Source of the DNA: Deltaproteobacteria bacterium SG8_13
GTDB lineage: Bacteria; Desulfobacterota; Desulfobacteria; Desulfobacterales; SG8-13
NCBI GenBank assembly: GCA_001303025.1
Contig: LJNK01000007.1
Coordinates: 17,157 to 81,156, forward strand
Direction of reading: 5' to 3'
DNA: 64,000 bases
The stretch's first letter is position 1; every line of letters begins with the position of its first letter. Under the pieces are notes generated by a model. It saw only the letters and a program-made list of their open reading frames with translations. It was not told the origin of the DNA and did not search any database. The translations under genes and the position numbers were made by a program. This document shows positions 29,368-38,458 of this stretch, piece by piece.

Positions 29368-30429
29368 ATGGCCAAGGAAGCCAACAAAACATTGATCGGG
29401 GCATTTGTCGTCGGGGCGATTTTATTGACAGTGGCAGCCGTACTGGTGCTCGGTGGCGGTGAACTGTTCCAGGACAAACTGCCCGTAGTGGCCTATTTTG
29501 AAGGCTCGGTCAAGGGACTGGGGATCGGTTCCAAGGTACAGATGAAGGGGGTCAACATCGGTGAGGTCCGCGACCTGCGGCTGCTGTTTCACCCCGAAAA
29601 GCTCACCTTTATCAACCGGGTGTACATCCTCGCCCATCCCGGCGTGGTGGGCAGTTACTTCGATGTGACGGAAAGTGCTCGAATGGAGGAATACGAGGGA
29701 GACATGGAGCTGGTCATTTCCAGCCTCATCAACAGGGGACTGCGCGCCAAACTCGAAATTGAAAGCATCGTTACGGGCAAGCTGCTGGTGGCATTCGATT
29801 TTTACCCCGAATCGCCGGTCCGGCTTCGCGGTCTGGAGCCGGATATCATCGAAATCCCCACAATACAGACGGAATTTGAAAAAATCGCTAAAACCCTCGG
29901 TGAGCTGCCGCTCGAAGAAATCGTTTTTCAGGTGAAAGACGCCATTCAGGGGATCAACTCACTGGTGCGTTCTCCAGAACTGCACGAAGCCTTGGGGGCG
30001 CTGAACCAGACGCTGCAGCATACCGAATCGGTTGCCCGAAACCTCGACGAGCAGGTGCGGCCTTTGCTGGTCAACCTGGATGCAGCCGTACAGGATTTCG
30101 GAAAGCTTGCCCGCAACGTCGATGGACATGTGGCTCCCATGGCAGAGAGCATCACCGCAACCGCCCGGGATGCCGGCCGGCTTATGCGGGGGGTTGAGGA
30201 AAAACTGCCCGAATCGGTAGACTCGCTGCAGGGGGCACTGGCGCAGTTCGAAGAAACCCTGAAATCGATCGAGACGATGACCGAGGCGGATTCGGTGCTT
30301 CAGATCGAGGTCAACAATGCGTTAAAAGAGATCAAGCTGGCCGCACGCTCCATTCGGCAGCTGGCGGACTATCTGGATCAACACCCGGAAGCCCTGTTGC
30401 AGGGCAAACCCCCCGGGTCCGGAGGATAA
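29368..30429 (+). CDS. MlaD/PqiB-type MCE-domain lipid-transport protein
   Basis: 353 residues. One N-terminal TM helix (about 9-30) then an MCE domain: YFEGSVKGLGIGSKVQMKGV and the conserved IGEV, about 40-150. The remainder is a long helical region with Leu/Ala heptads (about 170-340), as in mammalian-cell-entry proteins that form a hexameric tunnel. It delivers lipid between inner membrane and periplasm. Linked to MlaE/F upstream and a PqiC-like lipoprotein 4 bp after its stop. Confidence 0.9.
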   Translation: MAKEANKTLIGAFVVGAILLTVAAVLVLGGGELFQDKLPVVAYFEGSVKGLGIGSKVQMKGVNIGEVRDLRLLFHPEKLTFINRVYILAHPGVVGSYFDVTESARMEEYEGDMELVISSLINRGLRAKLEIESIVTGKLLVAFDFYPESPVRLRGLEPDIIEIPTIQTEFEKIAKTLGELPLEEIVFQVKDAIQGINSLVRSPELHEALGALNQTLQHTESVARNLDEQVRPLLVNLDAAVQDFGKLARNVDGHVAPMAESITATARDAGRLMRGVEEKLPESVDSLQGALAQFEETLKSIETMTEADSVLQIEVNNALKEIKLAARSIRQLADYLDQHPEALLQGKPPGSGG

Positions 30430-30433
30430 TTCC

Positions 30434-31075
30434 ATGAGGGAAAAACCCGCTGTAATCATGGCGATGTTGGTGACCAGTATCACTGTGGCGCTGGTAATAA
30501 CCGGCTGTGTCGGGACAGGACAATCGCCGCCGTCCAGGTTTTATATGCTCACCAGCCTCGATCCGGTTGATACCGCCTCCGAACCCTCGGCAGGCATCGA
30601 AGGAGAAGGCATCCTTTTAGGGCCCATCCGTTTTCCGGTCTATTTGAACCGACAGCAGATCGTCATTCGAACCAGCCCCAACGAGATTCAACTGTCCGAG
30701 TTCGACCGCTGGGCAGAACCGCTGGAGACCAACTTCCTCAATGTGCTGAGGGAAAATCTTGCCAAATTGCTCAACACCGCATTTATCGTCGAGCCCCCCG
30801 TCCCGAAAAACACGGGCATCGCGTTCCAGATCATTGCCGGTGTGTCCCGATTCGACGCCGAGCCGGGCAAGCAGGCTGTGCTGATGGTCCGATGGGGGAT
30901 CATGAGGGTCGAGGACAACCAGGTGCTGCTGACGAAAAACTCCACCTACACCGCCCCATTGAACGCCACCGGTTTTGAGGAGATCGCCAAGACCCAGAGC
31001 CGGATCGCTGCGGACTTCAGCCGGGACGTTGCAGCGGCAATTACAGACCTGTACCGGCGCGAGCACGGTCAGTAG
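30434..31075 (+). CDS. PqiC-like ABC-type transport auxiliary lipoprotein
   Basis: 213 residues with a leader ending in ITGC (Cys about 20). RFYMLTSLD opens the mature part, and GILLGPIRFPVYLNRQQIVIRTSPNEIQ-type segments follow; this is the PqiC/ABC-trans_aux layout. It is thought to be an outer-membrane-anchored partner for the MCE tube. GGAGG precedes the ATG. Confidence 0.87.
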   Translation: MREKPAVIMAMLVTSITVALVITGCVGTGQSPPSRFYMLTSLDPVDTASEPSAGIEGEGILLGPIRFPVYLNRQQIVIRTSPNEIQLSEFDRWAEPLETNFLNVLRENLAKLLNTAFIVEPPVPKNTGIAFQIIAGVSRFDAEPGKQAVLMVRWGIMRVEDNQVLLTKNSTYTAPLNATGFEEIAKTQSRIAADFSRDVAAAITDLYRREHGQ

Positions 31076-31082
31076 GAGCGCC

Positions 31083-31778
31083 ATGCCTGTCAAATTTTTC
31101 ACCAATATCCTGCAGGATACCTTCCAGGGGAAATTTCTTTCCCTGCTGGTTGCCATTTTGCTCTATCTGGGAATTATCCCGGTGATCGACCAGTTCGTTC
31201 GGTTGCGGTTCGCGCTCGACATTTTCTTTTCACTCATATTGCTGACAGCCATTTACGCGGTCAGCAATCAAAAGCAGCATTTGTTCATCGCACTGGCACT
31301 CGGAGTGCCGATGTTCACCTTCGTGTGGCTGAACAAGTTTTTCCCTGCAGGGTGGTTGAAGATTGGCGCCAACGTGCTGACAGCACTTTTTTTCGGCTAT
31401 GCCCTCTTGCGATTGCTCACCTATATCTTCACGGAGTCCCGGGTGACCCGCAATGTCATTTACGCGGCCATCATCGTCTATCTGTTCATGGGCCTGTTGT
31501 GGGCCGATATCTATCAGCTTTTGTATTACCTTCAGCCGGGCTCCTTCGAAATTGCCGGCATACAGACCAACAACCCCGACCGGGTGCTGGTTTATTACAG
31601 TTACGTCACCCTGACCACCTTGGGCTACGGCGACATCAGCCCGCTGACGGACCTCGCGGGCTCTTTGGCGATCCTGGAGGCGATCATCGGCCAGTTGTAT
31701 TTGACCGTGCTGGTTGCCCGCCTGGTGGCGCTGCACATTGCCCACTCCGGCAGCGGCCGGCCAAAAGACCAGCGATAA
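31083..31778 (+). CDS. Potassium-channel-family membrane protein
   Basis: 231 residues. The selectivity filter TLGYGD (179-184) lies between two C-terminal helices in an ion_trans_2 arrangement. Four or more hydrophobic segments (about 18-35, 43-61, 66-83, 95-118) come before it. GGAG precedes the ATG at 31083. It starts 7 bp after the PqiC-like gene, so it may be co-transcribed with the lipid genes. No regulatory RCK domain is visible. Whether K+ is the substrate in vivo is unknown. Confidence 0.82.
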   Translation: MPVKFFTNILQDTFQGKFLSLLVAILLYLGIIPVIDQFVRLRFALDIFFSLILLTAIYAVSNQKQHLFIALALGVPMFTFVWLNKFFPAGWLKIGANVLTALFFGYALLRLLTYIFTESRVTRNVIYAAIIVYLFMGLLWADIYQLLYYLQPGSFEIAGIQTNNPDRVLVYYSYVTLTTLGYGDISPLTDLAGSLAILEAIIGQLYLTVLVARLVALHIAHSGSGRPKDQR

Positions 31779-31872
31779 AACACCACACCGGATGACGGCA
31801 TACAAGCAAAAAGGCAAGGAAGAACTTTCCCGCCAGCCGGCGTCCAACTGCACTCCCATCACGGTCCTCGGT

Positions 31873-32724
31873 ATGAATAACAGCAGGAAGCCTTGTCATA
31901 TTCGATGCTGGTTTGTCTTGTTGGCGGCATTGTCGGTTACCGGGGCTTACTGCGCGGGGCCGCGTGAAGCCGCCGCCCAATCCCATGAGGTGGAGAAAAG
32001 CCGATCGTTGTTTGAGCATTTCTACGGCCACGAGCCGGTTTACTTCCTGTACGGATGGGATCCCGACAACATCAAGTTCCAGATCAGTTTCAAATACCGG
32101 CTGCTGAATCCGGACGGAAGTCTTGCGAAAAAACGGCCCCGCCTGGCGGACTTTTATTTTGGATACACCCAGACCTCCTTTATCGATCTCGATTCGCCGT
32201 CGGATGCGTTTCTGGACAACAGTTTCAAGCCGGAGTTCATGTTTTCGCAGAAAAGGCTGATTATCGCGCCGGCCGCGTGGCTGTCGCAGCTCGGACTGGA
32301 GGCGGGGATGCAGCATCAGTCCAACGGGGATTCCGGAGCCGATTCCCGCAGTCTGAACATCCTGTATGCCAAGCCGGTGCTGACATTCGGCGATACCGGT
32401 GCCTACCACCTCACGGCGGCGCCCAAGGTCTGGCTGTATGTGGGCAATGTCAGTGAAAACCCCGATATCGGCGATTACTGGGGTAATTTCGATCTGGAGT
32501 TGAAATTCGGCAAAACCGATGGGCCGGAGCTGCGCTCCAACTGGAGGCAGGGATCCGAAGGGGGCAGCCTGCAGGTCGATTTCACGTATCCTTTTCGCGC
32601 CCTTTGCTCTGGCAACTGCAACGGTTATTTCCAGCTTCAGTACTTCAGCGGATATGGCGAGACTTTGTTGAACTACGACCGGAGAGATTCGCAACTGCGG
32701 ATCGGTTTTGCGCTCTACCGGTAG
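31873..32724 (+). CDS. pldA: Outer-membrane phospholipase A1 (OMPLA)
   Basis: 283 residues with a signal peptide and a run of beta strands. The catalytic motif is H148-Q-S150 followed by N162 in SRSLN, matching the His/Ser/Asn spacing of E. coli OMPLA (2 then 12). EPVYFLYG and KFQISFKYRLL are the conserved first barrel strands. It degrades phospholipids that appear in the outer leaflet. The ATG at 31873 has a weak ribosome site; an in-frame ATG at 31792 is possible. Its place next to Mla-type genes fits outer-membrane asymmetry maintenance. Confidence 0.9.
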   Translation: MNNSRKPCHIRCWFVLLAALSVTGAYCAGPREAAAQSHEVEKSRSLFEHFYGHEPVYFLYGWDPDNIKFQISFKYRLLNPDGSLAKKRPRLADFYFGYTQTSFIDLDSPSDAFLDNSFKPEFMFSQKRLIIAPAAWLSQLGLEAGMQHQSNGDSGADSRSLNILYAKPVLTFGDTGAYHLTAAPKVWLYVGNVSENPDIGDYWGNFDLELKFGKTDGPELRSNWRQGSEGGSLQVDFTYPFRALCSGNCNGYFQLQYFSGYGETLLNYDRRDSQLRIGFALYR

Positions 32725-32793
32725 GAAGGGATTTTAATAGCAAACAGCGGTTACACCACCTCCGGTCGCCGGGAAATTTGCCTTCCGAAAGTT

Positions 32794-33180
32794 TCACGCA
32801 TCCGGGGCGGCTCCCGACTTTACTTTTTTCTGCATCACGTCCAGGTAGTCGTCAAGCTCTTCGAGGCTCTTAAAGATCTGCATCGAGGGCAGGGCACTGA
32901 CGATGTCAAAGACCTTGCGGATCTGCGGCTGAAGGTTCATAAACACCAGCCTGCCCCCCTTCTTTTTCAATGCTTCGCGGGCTTTTAAAATGACCCGCAG
33001 GCCGGCGCTGCTCAGGTACTCAAGACGCTCCAGGTCGAGCACGAGCAGGTTGGGGCTTGTCGCCAGGATCGCATCGACTTCCTTGTCCAGGATCGCAAAC
33101 GTGCTGCTGTTCAGCGAGCCGGCGGGCTGAACGACATACACTCCCTGGGCCTTTGGCACCACATCGACCTTCAGTTCCAT
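32794..33180 (-). CDS. STAS-domain protein (anti-sigma-factor antagonist type)
   Basis: 128 residues. GVYVVQPAGSLNSSTF, LLVLDLERLEYLSSAGLRVIL and GGRLVFMNLQPQIRKVFDI are SpoIIAA/RsbV-like; the Ser pair in LSSAG matches the phosphorylated Ser position. AAAGGAGGATCC precedes the ATG at 33180. It lies 58 bp after the MscS-type gene on the same strand. No kinase or phosphatase partner is in the window. Confidence 0.87.
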   Translation of the reverse strand: MELKVDVVPKAQGVYVVQPAGSLNSSTFAILDKEVDAILATSPNLLVLDLERLEYLSSAGLRVILKAREALKKKGGRLVFMNLQPQIRKVFDIVSALPSMQIFKSLEELDDYLDVMQKKVKSGAAPDA

Positions 33181-33238
33181 GGATCCTCCTTTTTCGCACG
33201 CTGCCCTGTGGCTTCTGACCACGAAATGTGAACCGGTG

Positions 33239-35740
33239 TTATTTGGTCTGCTGGTCTTCCTCTTCCTGCTGGGCAATGGCCGCCCCTGCGGCCGCCGCAG
33301 CCTGGGCGATCTTTTGTTGCCGGCCTGTTTCGCCTTCACCGTTTTCAGGAGGTTCGCCCGTGACTCCCGGCGGCAGATAGACGGTCACATTGCGATGGGC
33401 GAATTCGATGCCCGCTTTTCGGAAAGCCTCCTGCATCAGCCGGTAGACTTCCTTGCGGATAACAAACTGGTCGCCCGGCCGGGTTTTGTATTTCACCCGC
33501 ATCATCATGGCCGAGTCTGCCAGTTCTCTCACCCCCTGGGACTTGATGGGCCCGAGCAGCTTGGACGCCAGATTTTCATCTTTAAGAATGGGTTGATACA
33601 CTTTCTTTTTGATGATTTTGCGCACCTTTTCGACGTCGGTGTCGTAGCGCACCCGGAAGTCGAGTTTGGTGATGATGTAGTCGCGGCTGAGATTGGTGAC
33701 CATGCCGATGTCACCGAACGGAATGGTGTAGAGCATCCCGCGGGGATGCCGCAGCTTGAAAGAGCGCAGGGACAGCTGCTCCACCGTTCCTTTTGAGCCA
33801 CCGGTCTCGATGTAATCACCTACGCGGAAGGCATCGTCGACCAGGAAAAACACCCCGGAGATGATGTCGCGCACCAGTGTCTGGGCGCCGAATCCGATGG
33901 CCAGGCCGATCACGCCGGCACCGGCAATCAGCGGTCCGATGTTAACGCCAATTCGCGAAAGAACGACCATGGTCAACATGACCACCATTACCGCCAGCAT
34001 GAACTTGCGCAGCAGCAGCAGCAGGGTTCCGACGCGGCTGCCGCCGGCGCCGCCTTCTTCCGCGTCTTCATCCGCTTCCGGCATCTCCGCTGCGAGCCGG
34101 CGCTGGATGGCGGCGCTGATCAGTTCCCAGGCCACGTAGCACACCAGCACGGTTACCAGGATATCGAAAGCGGCGTCGGCCACGGCCCTGCCCACCGGCA
34201 GCGACACACCCCACAGTTTCATGATCCAGAAGAAAATCAGTGCCCCCAGGGAAAAGCGCAGCCCGGCGCGCAGCACGTGTTTCATGCGGTCGATACTCGG
34301 TGGCTCGGCAGCAGCTTCGGCTTGCTTTGCCTCCGGCTGGCCATGCCCTTCGGCCGGCGGGACCTCCGGATCGGCCCGAAGGGTCTCTGCGGAAGACACG
34401 GCACTTTGCGCACCGGCATCCTCAGCGGCCACCGCTTCGGTGTCCGCATACCCGGTCGCCGCCTGCAACCGGACTCCGGCTTCGGCGATCGCGCTTCCGA
34501 TCTGCTCGGGCTTTTTGGCCAGGCCGAATGCAAACTCCAGGGCCTGGCGCAGCAGCCAGTCGAGCAGAAAGTAAAGCGCGATAAGCAGCAGGGTTTTGAT
34601 GCCGGAAAAATTACCGCCGCCATAGAGCAGCCGTTCGAAGGTCGAAAACACGAGCAGAAGAATCACGCCGAATATGGCAAGGTGATGCCAGGAGCGGACG
34701 ATGCGGGCCCGAAGGCTGTTTTCGCCAACTCCCTCCATCAGTGCTGCCGCCACCGGTTTGCGTTTCAGCAGAATCATGCAGACGAGCATGGCCGCCATCA
34801 GCAGGCCCACACCAATGGTCATCACGAAGTGTCGCGCTTCGCTGGTCCCTGCCAGTCGAAAGATCCCGCAGGTCAGCATCCCGAACGCCCACACGATGAC
34901 GATCGCCGACAACCAGCGATGCAGATAGACCGAGGTCTCATCGCCGATGGGAAGAATACGGATGGCCGGTGCATGCGGGGAAAGCAGAAACCGCGACACC
35001 ATGCGGAAAAGGCCCACGATGGCAAACGCTGCCAGGTAGCTGGCCACCAGCACGCGCTGGCCGGTGTTGCGTTCCAGAAAAAAGTAAAATATCGCCAGGG
35101 TGGCTGCCGCAAAAACCAGGATTGCCGCGGCTTCGAGCAGCGTCCGAAGCGACAGGGCGCCGAGTTTGCCCAGCCAGCCCGAATAGGAGGATGTTTCGAT
35201 CCGGGCCCTTACCCCCCGGGTGTAAAGGTGAAAAAACCAGGCGATCAGCAGGCCGGCGGCAAATACGGCCGCGACGCTTAAAATCGTCAGGTAAGGGTTC
35301 CGGGCTTTCTCGGCGGTCCCCAGGTAGGTGAATATACTGGGGACCTCCTCGCCGATGGGCTCATCCACACCGGAGCGCAGGAACTCGATCCGCGCCTGCA
35401 GGTAGGTCAGCATTTCTCTGGTTCGCAGGATGAAACCGGCCAGTCCGGTCGGCGGTTTTGCAGCGGTTTTGGCCGCTTCCCTGTCGGCCTGCTTTTTCAG
35501 CTCCTGGATCAGAAGGCGCCGGACCTGCTCGTCGTTCATGGCCGCAATGATGCTGTCTACTTTCTGTGGATCGAGATCGGGCGGCAGTTCCACAGCGCTG
35601 CTGCTTTCACCGCCTGAAGCAGACCCGCTTTTGGGCAGCGGCATCATCTGGGCGAGCGCTTCTCCGCAGAAAAGGCTTGCCAGTGCCCATATGACTGCCA
35701 TGGCGAAAAATAGGCGGACTATCGATCGACTGTCTCGCAT
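33239..35740 (-). CDS. MscS-family mechanosensitive ion channel (833 aa)
   Basis: It has an N-terminal signal peptide, a periplasmic helix-rich region (about 30-110) and roughly ten TM helices. Near residue 620 lies the channel core: GVIGLAIGFGAQTLVRDI, the pore TM3 analogue, then FFLVDDAFRVGDYIETGG and the beta domain SFKLRHPRG with IPFGDIG. A cytoplasmic alpha/beta end follows. The long N-terminus makes it MscK/MscM-like rather than a minimal MscS. AAGGAGG precedes the ATG. It probably releases osmolytes under hypo-osmotic shock. Confidence 0.9.
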   Translation of the reverse strand: MRDSRSIVRLFFAMAVIWALASLFCGEALAQMMPLPKSGSASGGESSSAVELPPDLDPQKVDSIIAAMNDEQVRRLLIQELKKQADREAAKTAAKPPTGLAGFILRTREMLTYLQARIEFLRSGVDEPIGEEVPSIFTYLGTAEKARNPYLTILSVAAVFAAGLLIAWFFHLYTRGVRARIETSSYSGWLGKLGALSLRTLLEAAAILVFAAATLAIFYFFLERNTGQRVLVASYLAAFAIVGLFRMVSRFLLSPHAPAIRILPIGDETSVYLHRWLSAIVIVWAFGMLTCGIFRLAGTSEARHFVMTIGVGLLMAAMLVCMILLKRKPVAAALMEGVGENSLRARIVRSWHHLAIFGVILLLVFSTFERLLYGGGNFSGIKTLLLIALYFLLDWLLRQALEFAFGLAKKPEQIGSAIAEAGVRLQAATGYADTEAVAAEDAGAQSAVSSAETLRADPEVPPAEGHGQPEAKQAEAAAEPPSIDRMKHVLRAGLRFSLGALIFFWIMKLWGVSLPVGRAVADAAFDILVTVLVCYVAWELISAAIQRRLAAEMPEADEDAEEGGAGGSRVGTLLLLLRKFMLAVMVVMLTMVVLSRIGVNIGPLIAGAGVIGLAIGFGAQTLVRDIISGVFFLVDDAFRVGDYIETGGSKGTVEQLSLRSFKLRHPRGMLYTIPFGDIGMVTNLSRDYIITKLDFRVRYDTDVEKVRKIIKKKVYQPILKDENLASKLLGPIKSQGVRELADSAMMMRVKYKTRPGDQFVIRKEVYRLMQEAFRKAGIEFAHRNVTVYLPPGVTGEPPENGEGETGRQQKIAQAAAAAGAAIAQQEEEDQQTK

Positions 35741-35814
35741 GCCTGCCTCCTTATGAAGGTGGTAAAGAATAATAGACTATGCAGAAGTGCCGTAAATGAA
35801 GCGCTTGCATCGTG

Positions 35815-36669
35815 CTACGGCGCAAACGGGATCCAGCGTTTGATCAGGGTCTGCAGGCGACCATCCTGTTTCAGTTTTTCGACGAAGCGATTGGCAGACG
35901 CCATCAATTGGGAGTCGTTTTTACGCAACCCCCAGGCCAGGTTTTCTTCTGTCATATAATCCGGAATCAGATAGAGCTTGCCCGATTCATCTGCCGCCGC
36001 CAGCATTACCAGGATCGGTCCGTCGTGAACCAGAAGATCGATACGGTTTACCCGAAACACGGTCGTCAGGGCGTTCACCGCATCCTGGGAGGTGTTGTAG
36101 ACCCGTATTTTGTCTGCGCGTCCGAAGTTTTTCCTGACGAACTGCTCGCCGGTGGTTCCCCTGACCACCCCGAACCGCAAAGACGGTACCTGCCCCGCTA
36201 TGCCTTTGTAGCCGGTGGGAAAGCGGCTTCTGTCTTCCCGGCGCACAAGGGCCAGCAAACCGGTCCGGTAATAAGGGGTGCTGAAGGCGATGCGGATGTC
36301 CCGTTGTTTTGTCACGGACATGGCCGACATGATGATATCGGTTCGCCCCTCCAGCAGGGCGGGTATCTGCTCGGCCCACCGCAGCTCCACGAACTGCAGA
36401 GGTCTGTTTAGAAATTTCGAGAACTCCTGCGCCAACTCCGCTTCGAGGCCGACGATTTTCCCTGCCTGCTTGTAAATCATCGGCGGGGCGTTGGTGGAAA
36501 CGCCTACGCGAAGCAGGCCTTCTTGCTGTCCGGGTGCCGGCGACACGGATGATCGGGGCTTCGTCGAAGACTCATCGACCCGAGTCGTCGAGCAGGCCGC
36601 AAACACCAGCAGCATCGCGAAGCCGAGCAATTGCAACCACCTGCCAAACCGGTAACTTTTGCGAGCCAT
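35815..36669 (-). CDS. Orphan extracellular solute-binding lipoprotein (SBP_bac_3 family), second copy type
   Basis: 284 residues with lipobox FAAC (Cys about 26). GLLRVGVSTNAPPMIY, GLEAELAQEF, PALLEGRTDIIMSAMSVT and TPYYRTGLLA give the amino-acid-binding-protein fold. It parallels the orphan at 7916-8743 (same domain order and lipoprotein anchor) but is clearly diverged. No permease neighbours. Upstream GGGAGA supports the ATG. Confidence 0.85.
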   Translation of the reverse strand: MARKSYRFGRWLQLLGFAMLLVFAACSTTRVDESSTKPRSSVSPAPGQQEGLLRVGVSTNAPPMIYKQAGKIVGLEAELAQEFSKFLNRPLQFVELRWAEQIPALLEGRTDIIMSAMSVTKQRDIRIAFSTPYYRTGLLALVRREDRSRFPTGYKGIAGQVPSLRFGVVRGTTGEQFVRKNFGRADKIRVYNTSQDAVNALTTVFRVNRIDLLVHDGPILVMLAAADESGKLYLIPDYMTEENLAWGLRKNDSQLMASANRFVEKLKQDGRLQTLIKRWIPFAP

Positions 36670-36799
36670 CTTTCGGTTTCTCCCTTCACCAGCGCTGTTG
36701 CGGCCCGAACGAAAGATTGCCGGAGCGGGCCACCAGGATGGTCAATGTGCACGGATGATAAAAATACGGTGGCGGCGATCAAAAGTCAACCGGAACTGC

Positions 36800-36828
36800 T
36801 TGACGGATTCACTGCCAGTCGATATTGT
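36800..36828 (+). promoter_or_regulatory. Candidate promoter for the 36912 lipoprotein gene
   Basis: TTGACG, 17-bp spacer, TATTGT. Both hexamers are near consensus and the site lies about 85 bp before the ATG in a 242-bp divergent gap. Confidence 0.4.
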
Positions 36829-36911
36829 ATTGCTGTCATCGATCGCCGATCGCTTCGCAGGGGGCGGTCGGGCCGGCCGGCTCGCAAACGGCTGATAGGA
36901 GGAGGAACCAG

Positions 36912-37145
36912 ATGAAAAAAGCGGCGCTGATTTTTTTGTGCCTGGCCGCACTGCTTGCTGCTGCCGGTTGCGGGGGGTTGAAGTGGAAACACGAGTACAA
37001 ACCGCAGTCGGAAATGAGAATCGACTATAACGAGTGCCAGCGGGACGTGCGCTCCTGGCGCAGGGGATACACCGGCGGTGAAGACGCCTTCGACGAGCAG
37101 ATCTTGATCAACGAATGCATGCAAAACAAGGGGTGGTATCGATGA
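36912..37145 (+). CDS. Small hypothetical lipoprotein, 77 aa
   Basis: The leader ends in AAAGC (Cys about 20). The mature peptide of under 60 residues is hydrophilic with two Cys (NECQ and NECM). GGAGGAA precedes the ATG. I do not recognise a family. It could be a small outer-membrane-associated lipoprotein; the two Cys are spaced to allow a disulfide. Confidence 0.65.
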   Translation: MKKAALIFLCLAALLAAAGCGGLKWKHEYKPQSEMRIDYNECQRDVRSWRRGYTGGEDAFDEQILINECMQNKGWYR

Positions 37146-37316
37146 TCCGGGAATCGACTTTCCTGCAGGGAACCGTTTGAAGCGGGTCGACAGCCGCCGC
37201 AAAAAAAAATCACCCGCCACATAAAATCTTCCTTGATTTGATCCATCCAACCTGATACAGGCATTCGAATGCAGCCGGATGGCTGCGCGAAGTCCTGTTT
37301 TCATTTGATTGCACAT

Positions 37317-37379
37317 TGCCCGGGCCATACCTTCCAGTTGCGTGAGCAGATGTAGCCTCCCGCTGATATGGCCCGGGCA
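37317..37379 (+). terminator. Long-loop 12-bp inverted repeat in a 308-bp gap; putative terminator or structured RNA
   Basis: Gap 37146-37453 is gene-free. TGCCCGGGCCAT (37317-37328) and ATGGCCCGGGCA (37368-37379) are perfect complements with a 39-nt loop and TTTTATTT after the second arm on the + strand. A smaller hairpin, GCAGCC with GGCTGC (37271-37286), lies upstream. It ends the + strand lipoprotein gene and moaA from the other side. The loop is unusually long for a simple terminator. Confidence 0.45.
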
Positions 37380-37453
37380 TTTTATTTGAATCCCGGCCGG
37401 CCGCCGCCGGGAAGCCCAGCGGCGGTGCTTCTGCTTTTCTGCCGAATTGATTT

Positions 37454-38455
37454 TCAGCCGCCGATAGACGACATCTGACAGCTGACACCGGTGGGATCGT
37501 TAACAGCCAGGTTGTGATCGGAAGGTTTGTTGCGAACCGCCTGCTGAAATATTTGCGCCAGTTGGCGGTCGTCGCAACCGGCCCGCATCAGGGCCTTTAG
37601 GTCAAGCTGGCGATCGGACAGCAGGCAGGGGCGCAGCTGGCCGCTGGCAGTCAAACGCAGCCGGTTGCAGCTGCTGCAGAAGTGATGACTCAAGGCACTG
37701 ATGAATCCGATCTCTCCCGGGGCGCCCTTGAATCGAAATCGCTCCGCCGGCCCGTCGTCGGCATTTTTTTCAACAGGCAGCAATTCCCCCAGGGGCCGAA
37801 TCCGCGCCTTTATTTCCGGAACCAGCAACGGGGGCGTTGCCGTTACCCGCGATTTGCCGATGGGCATGTGTTCGATGAACCGGACGTGGTAGGGATAGCG
37901 GAGGGTGAGCCGGGAAAAGTCGACCAGTTCATCGTCGTTCATTCCCCTCAAGGCCACCACATTGATTTTGATCGGATCAAATCCTTGCTGCACGGCAGAT
38001 TCGATACCCTGCCACACGCGATCGTAGACGTCGCTGCCGGTGATGCGGGCGAACTTCTCGGGCCGCAATGTATCGAGGCTGATGTTCAGCCTGCGTATGC
38101 CGGCCGCACGAATCCGTTCGGCATGCTCTTCGAGGTAAACCCCGTTGGTGGTAAGAGTGAGCTCGGATATGCCGGGGATTTCGGAAAGCGATTCCAGAAA
38201 TTCGATCACTCCTTTTCGCACCAGGGGCTCTCCGCCGGTTACGCGGATCTTGGTGATACCCAGGTCCACACCGACCCGGACGATGCGCAGTATCTCTTCA
38301 TACCGGAGGATTTCGGCGTGCGACAGCCAGGGAATCCGGTCGGGGGGCACGCAGTACGTGCATCGCAGGTTGCAGCGATCCGTTACGGAGATTCGCAGAT
38401 AATTCAAACGGCGGTCGTGCCGGTCGATCAGTTTGGTGTTCTTCCGCTCATTCAT
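37454..38455 (-). CDS. moaA: GTP 3',8-cyclase (molybdopterin biosynthesis)
   Basis: 333 residues. Radical SAM cluster motif C-x3-C-x2-C (TDRCNLRCTYC) near residue 28-35, TGGEPL near 75, and the C-terminal second cluster motif with CSSCNRLRL and PCL. It converts GTP to the cyclic pyranopterin precursor of molybdenum cofactor. It begins 3 bp after the gpgS stop, so it is translated from the same message as gpgS and the M20-like gene, an unusual partnership. The usual moaC partner is not in the window. Confidence 0.95.
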   Translation of the reverse strand: MNERKNTKLIDRHDRRLNYLRISVTDRCNLRCTYCVPPDRIPWLSHAEILRYEEILRIVRVGVDLGITKIRVTGGEPLVRKGVIEFLESLSEIPGISELTLTTNGVYLEEHAERIRAAGIRRLNISLDTLRPEKFARITGSDVYDRVWQGIESAVQQGFDPIKINVVALRGMNDDELVDFSRLTLRYPYHVRFIEHMPIGKSRVTATPPLLVPEIKARIRPLGELLPVEKNADDGPAERFRFKGAPGEIGFISALSHHFCSSCNRLRLTASGQLRPCLLSDRQLDLKALMRAGCDDRQLAQIFQQAVRNKPSDHNLAVNDPTGVSCQMSSIGG

Positions 38456-38458
38456 TTG

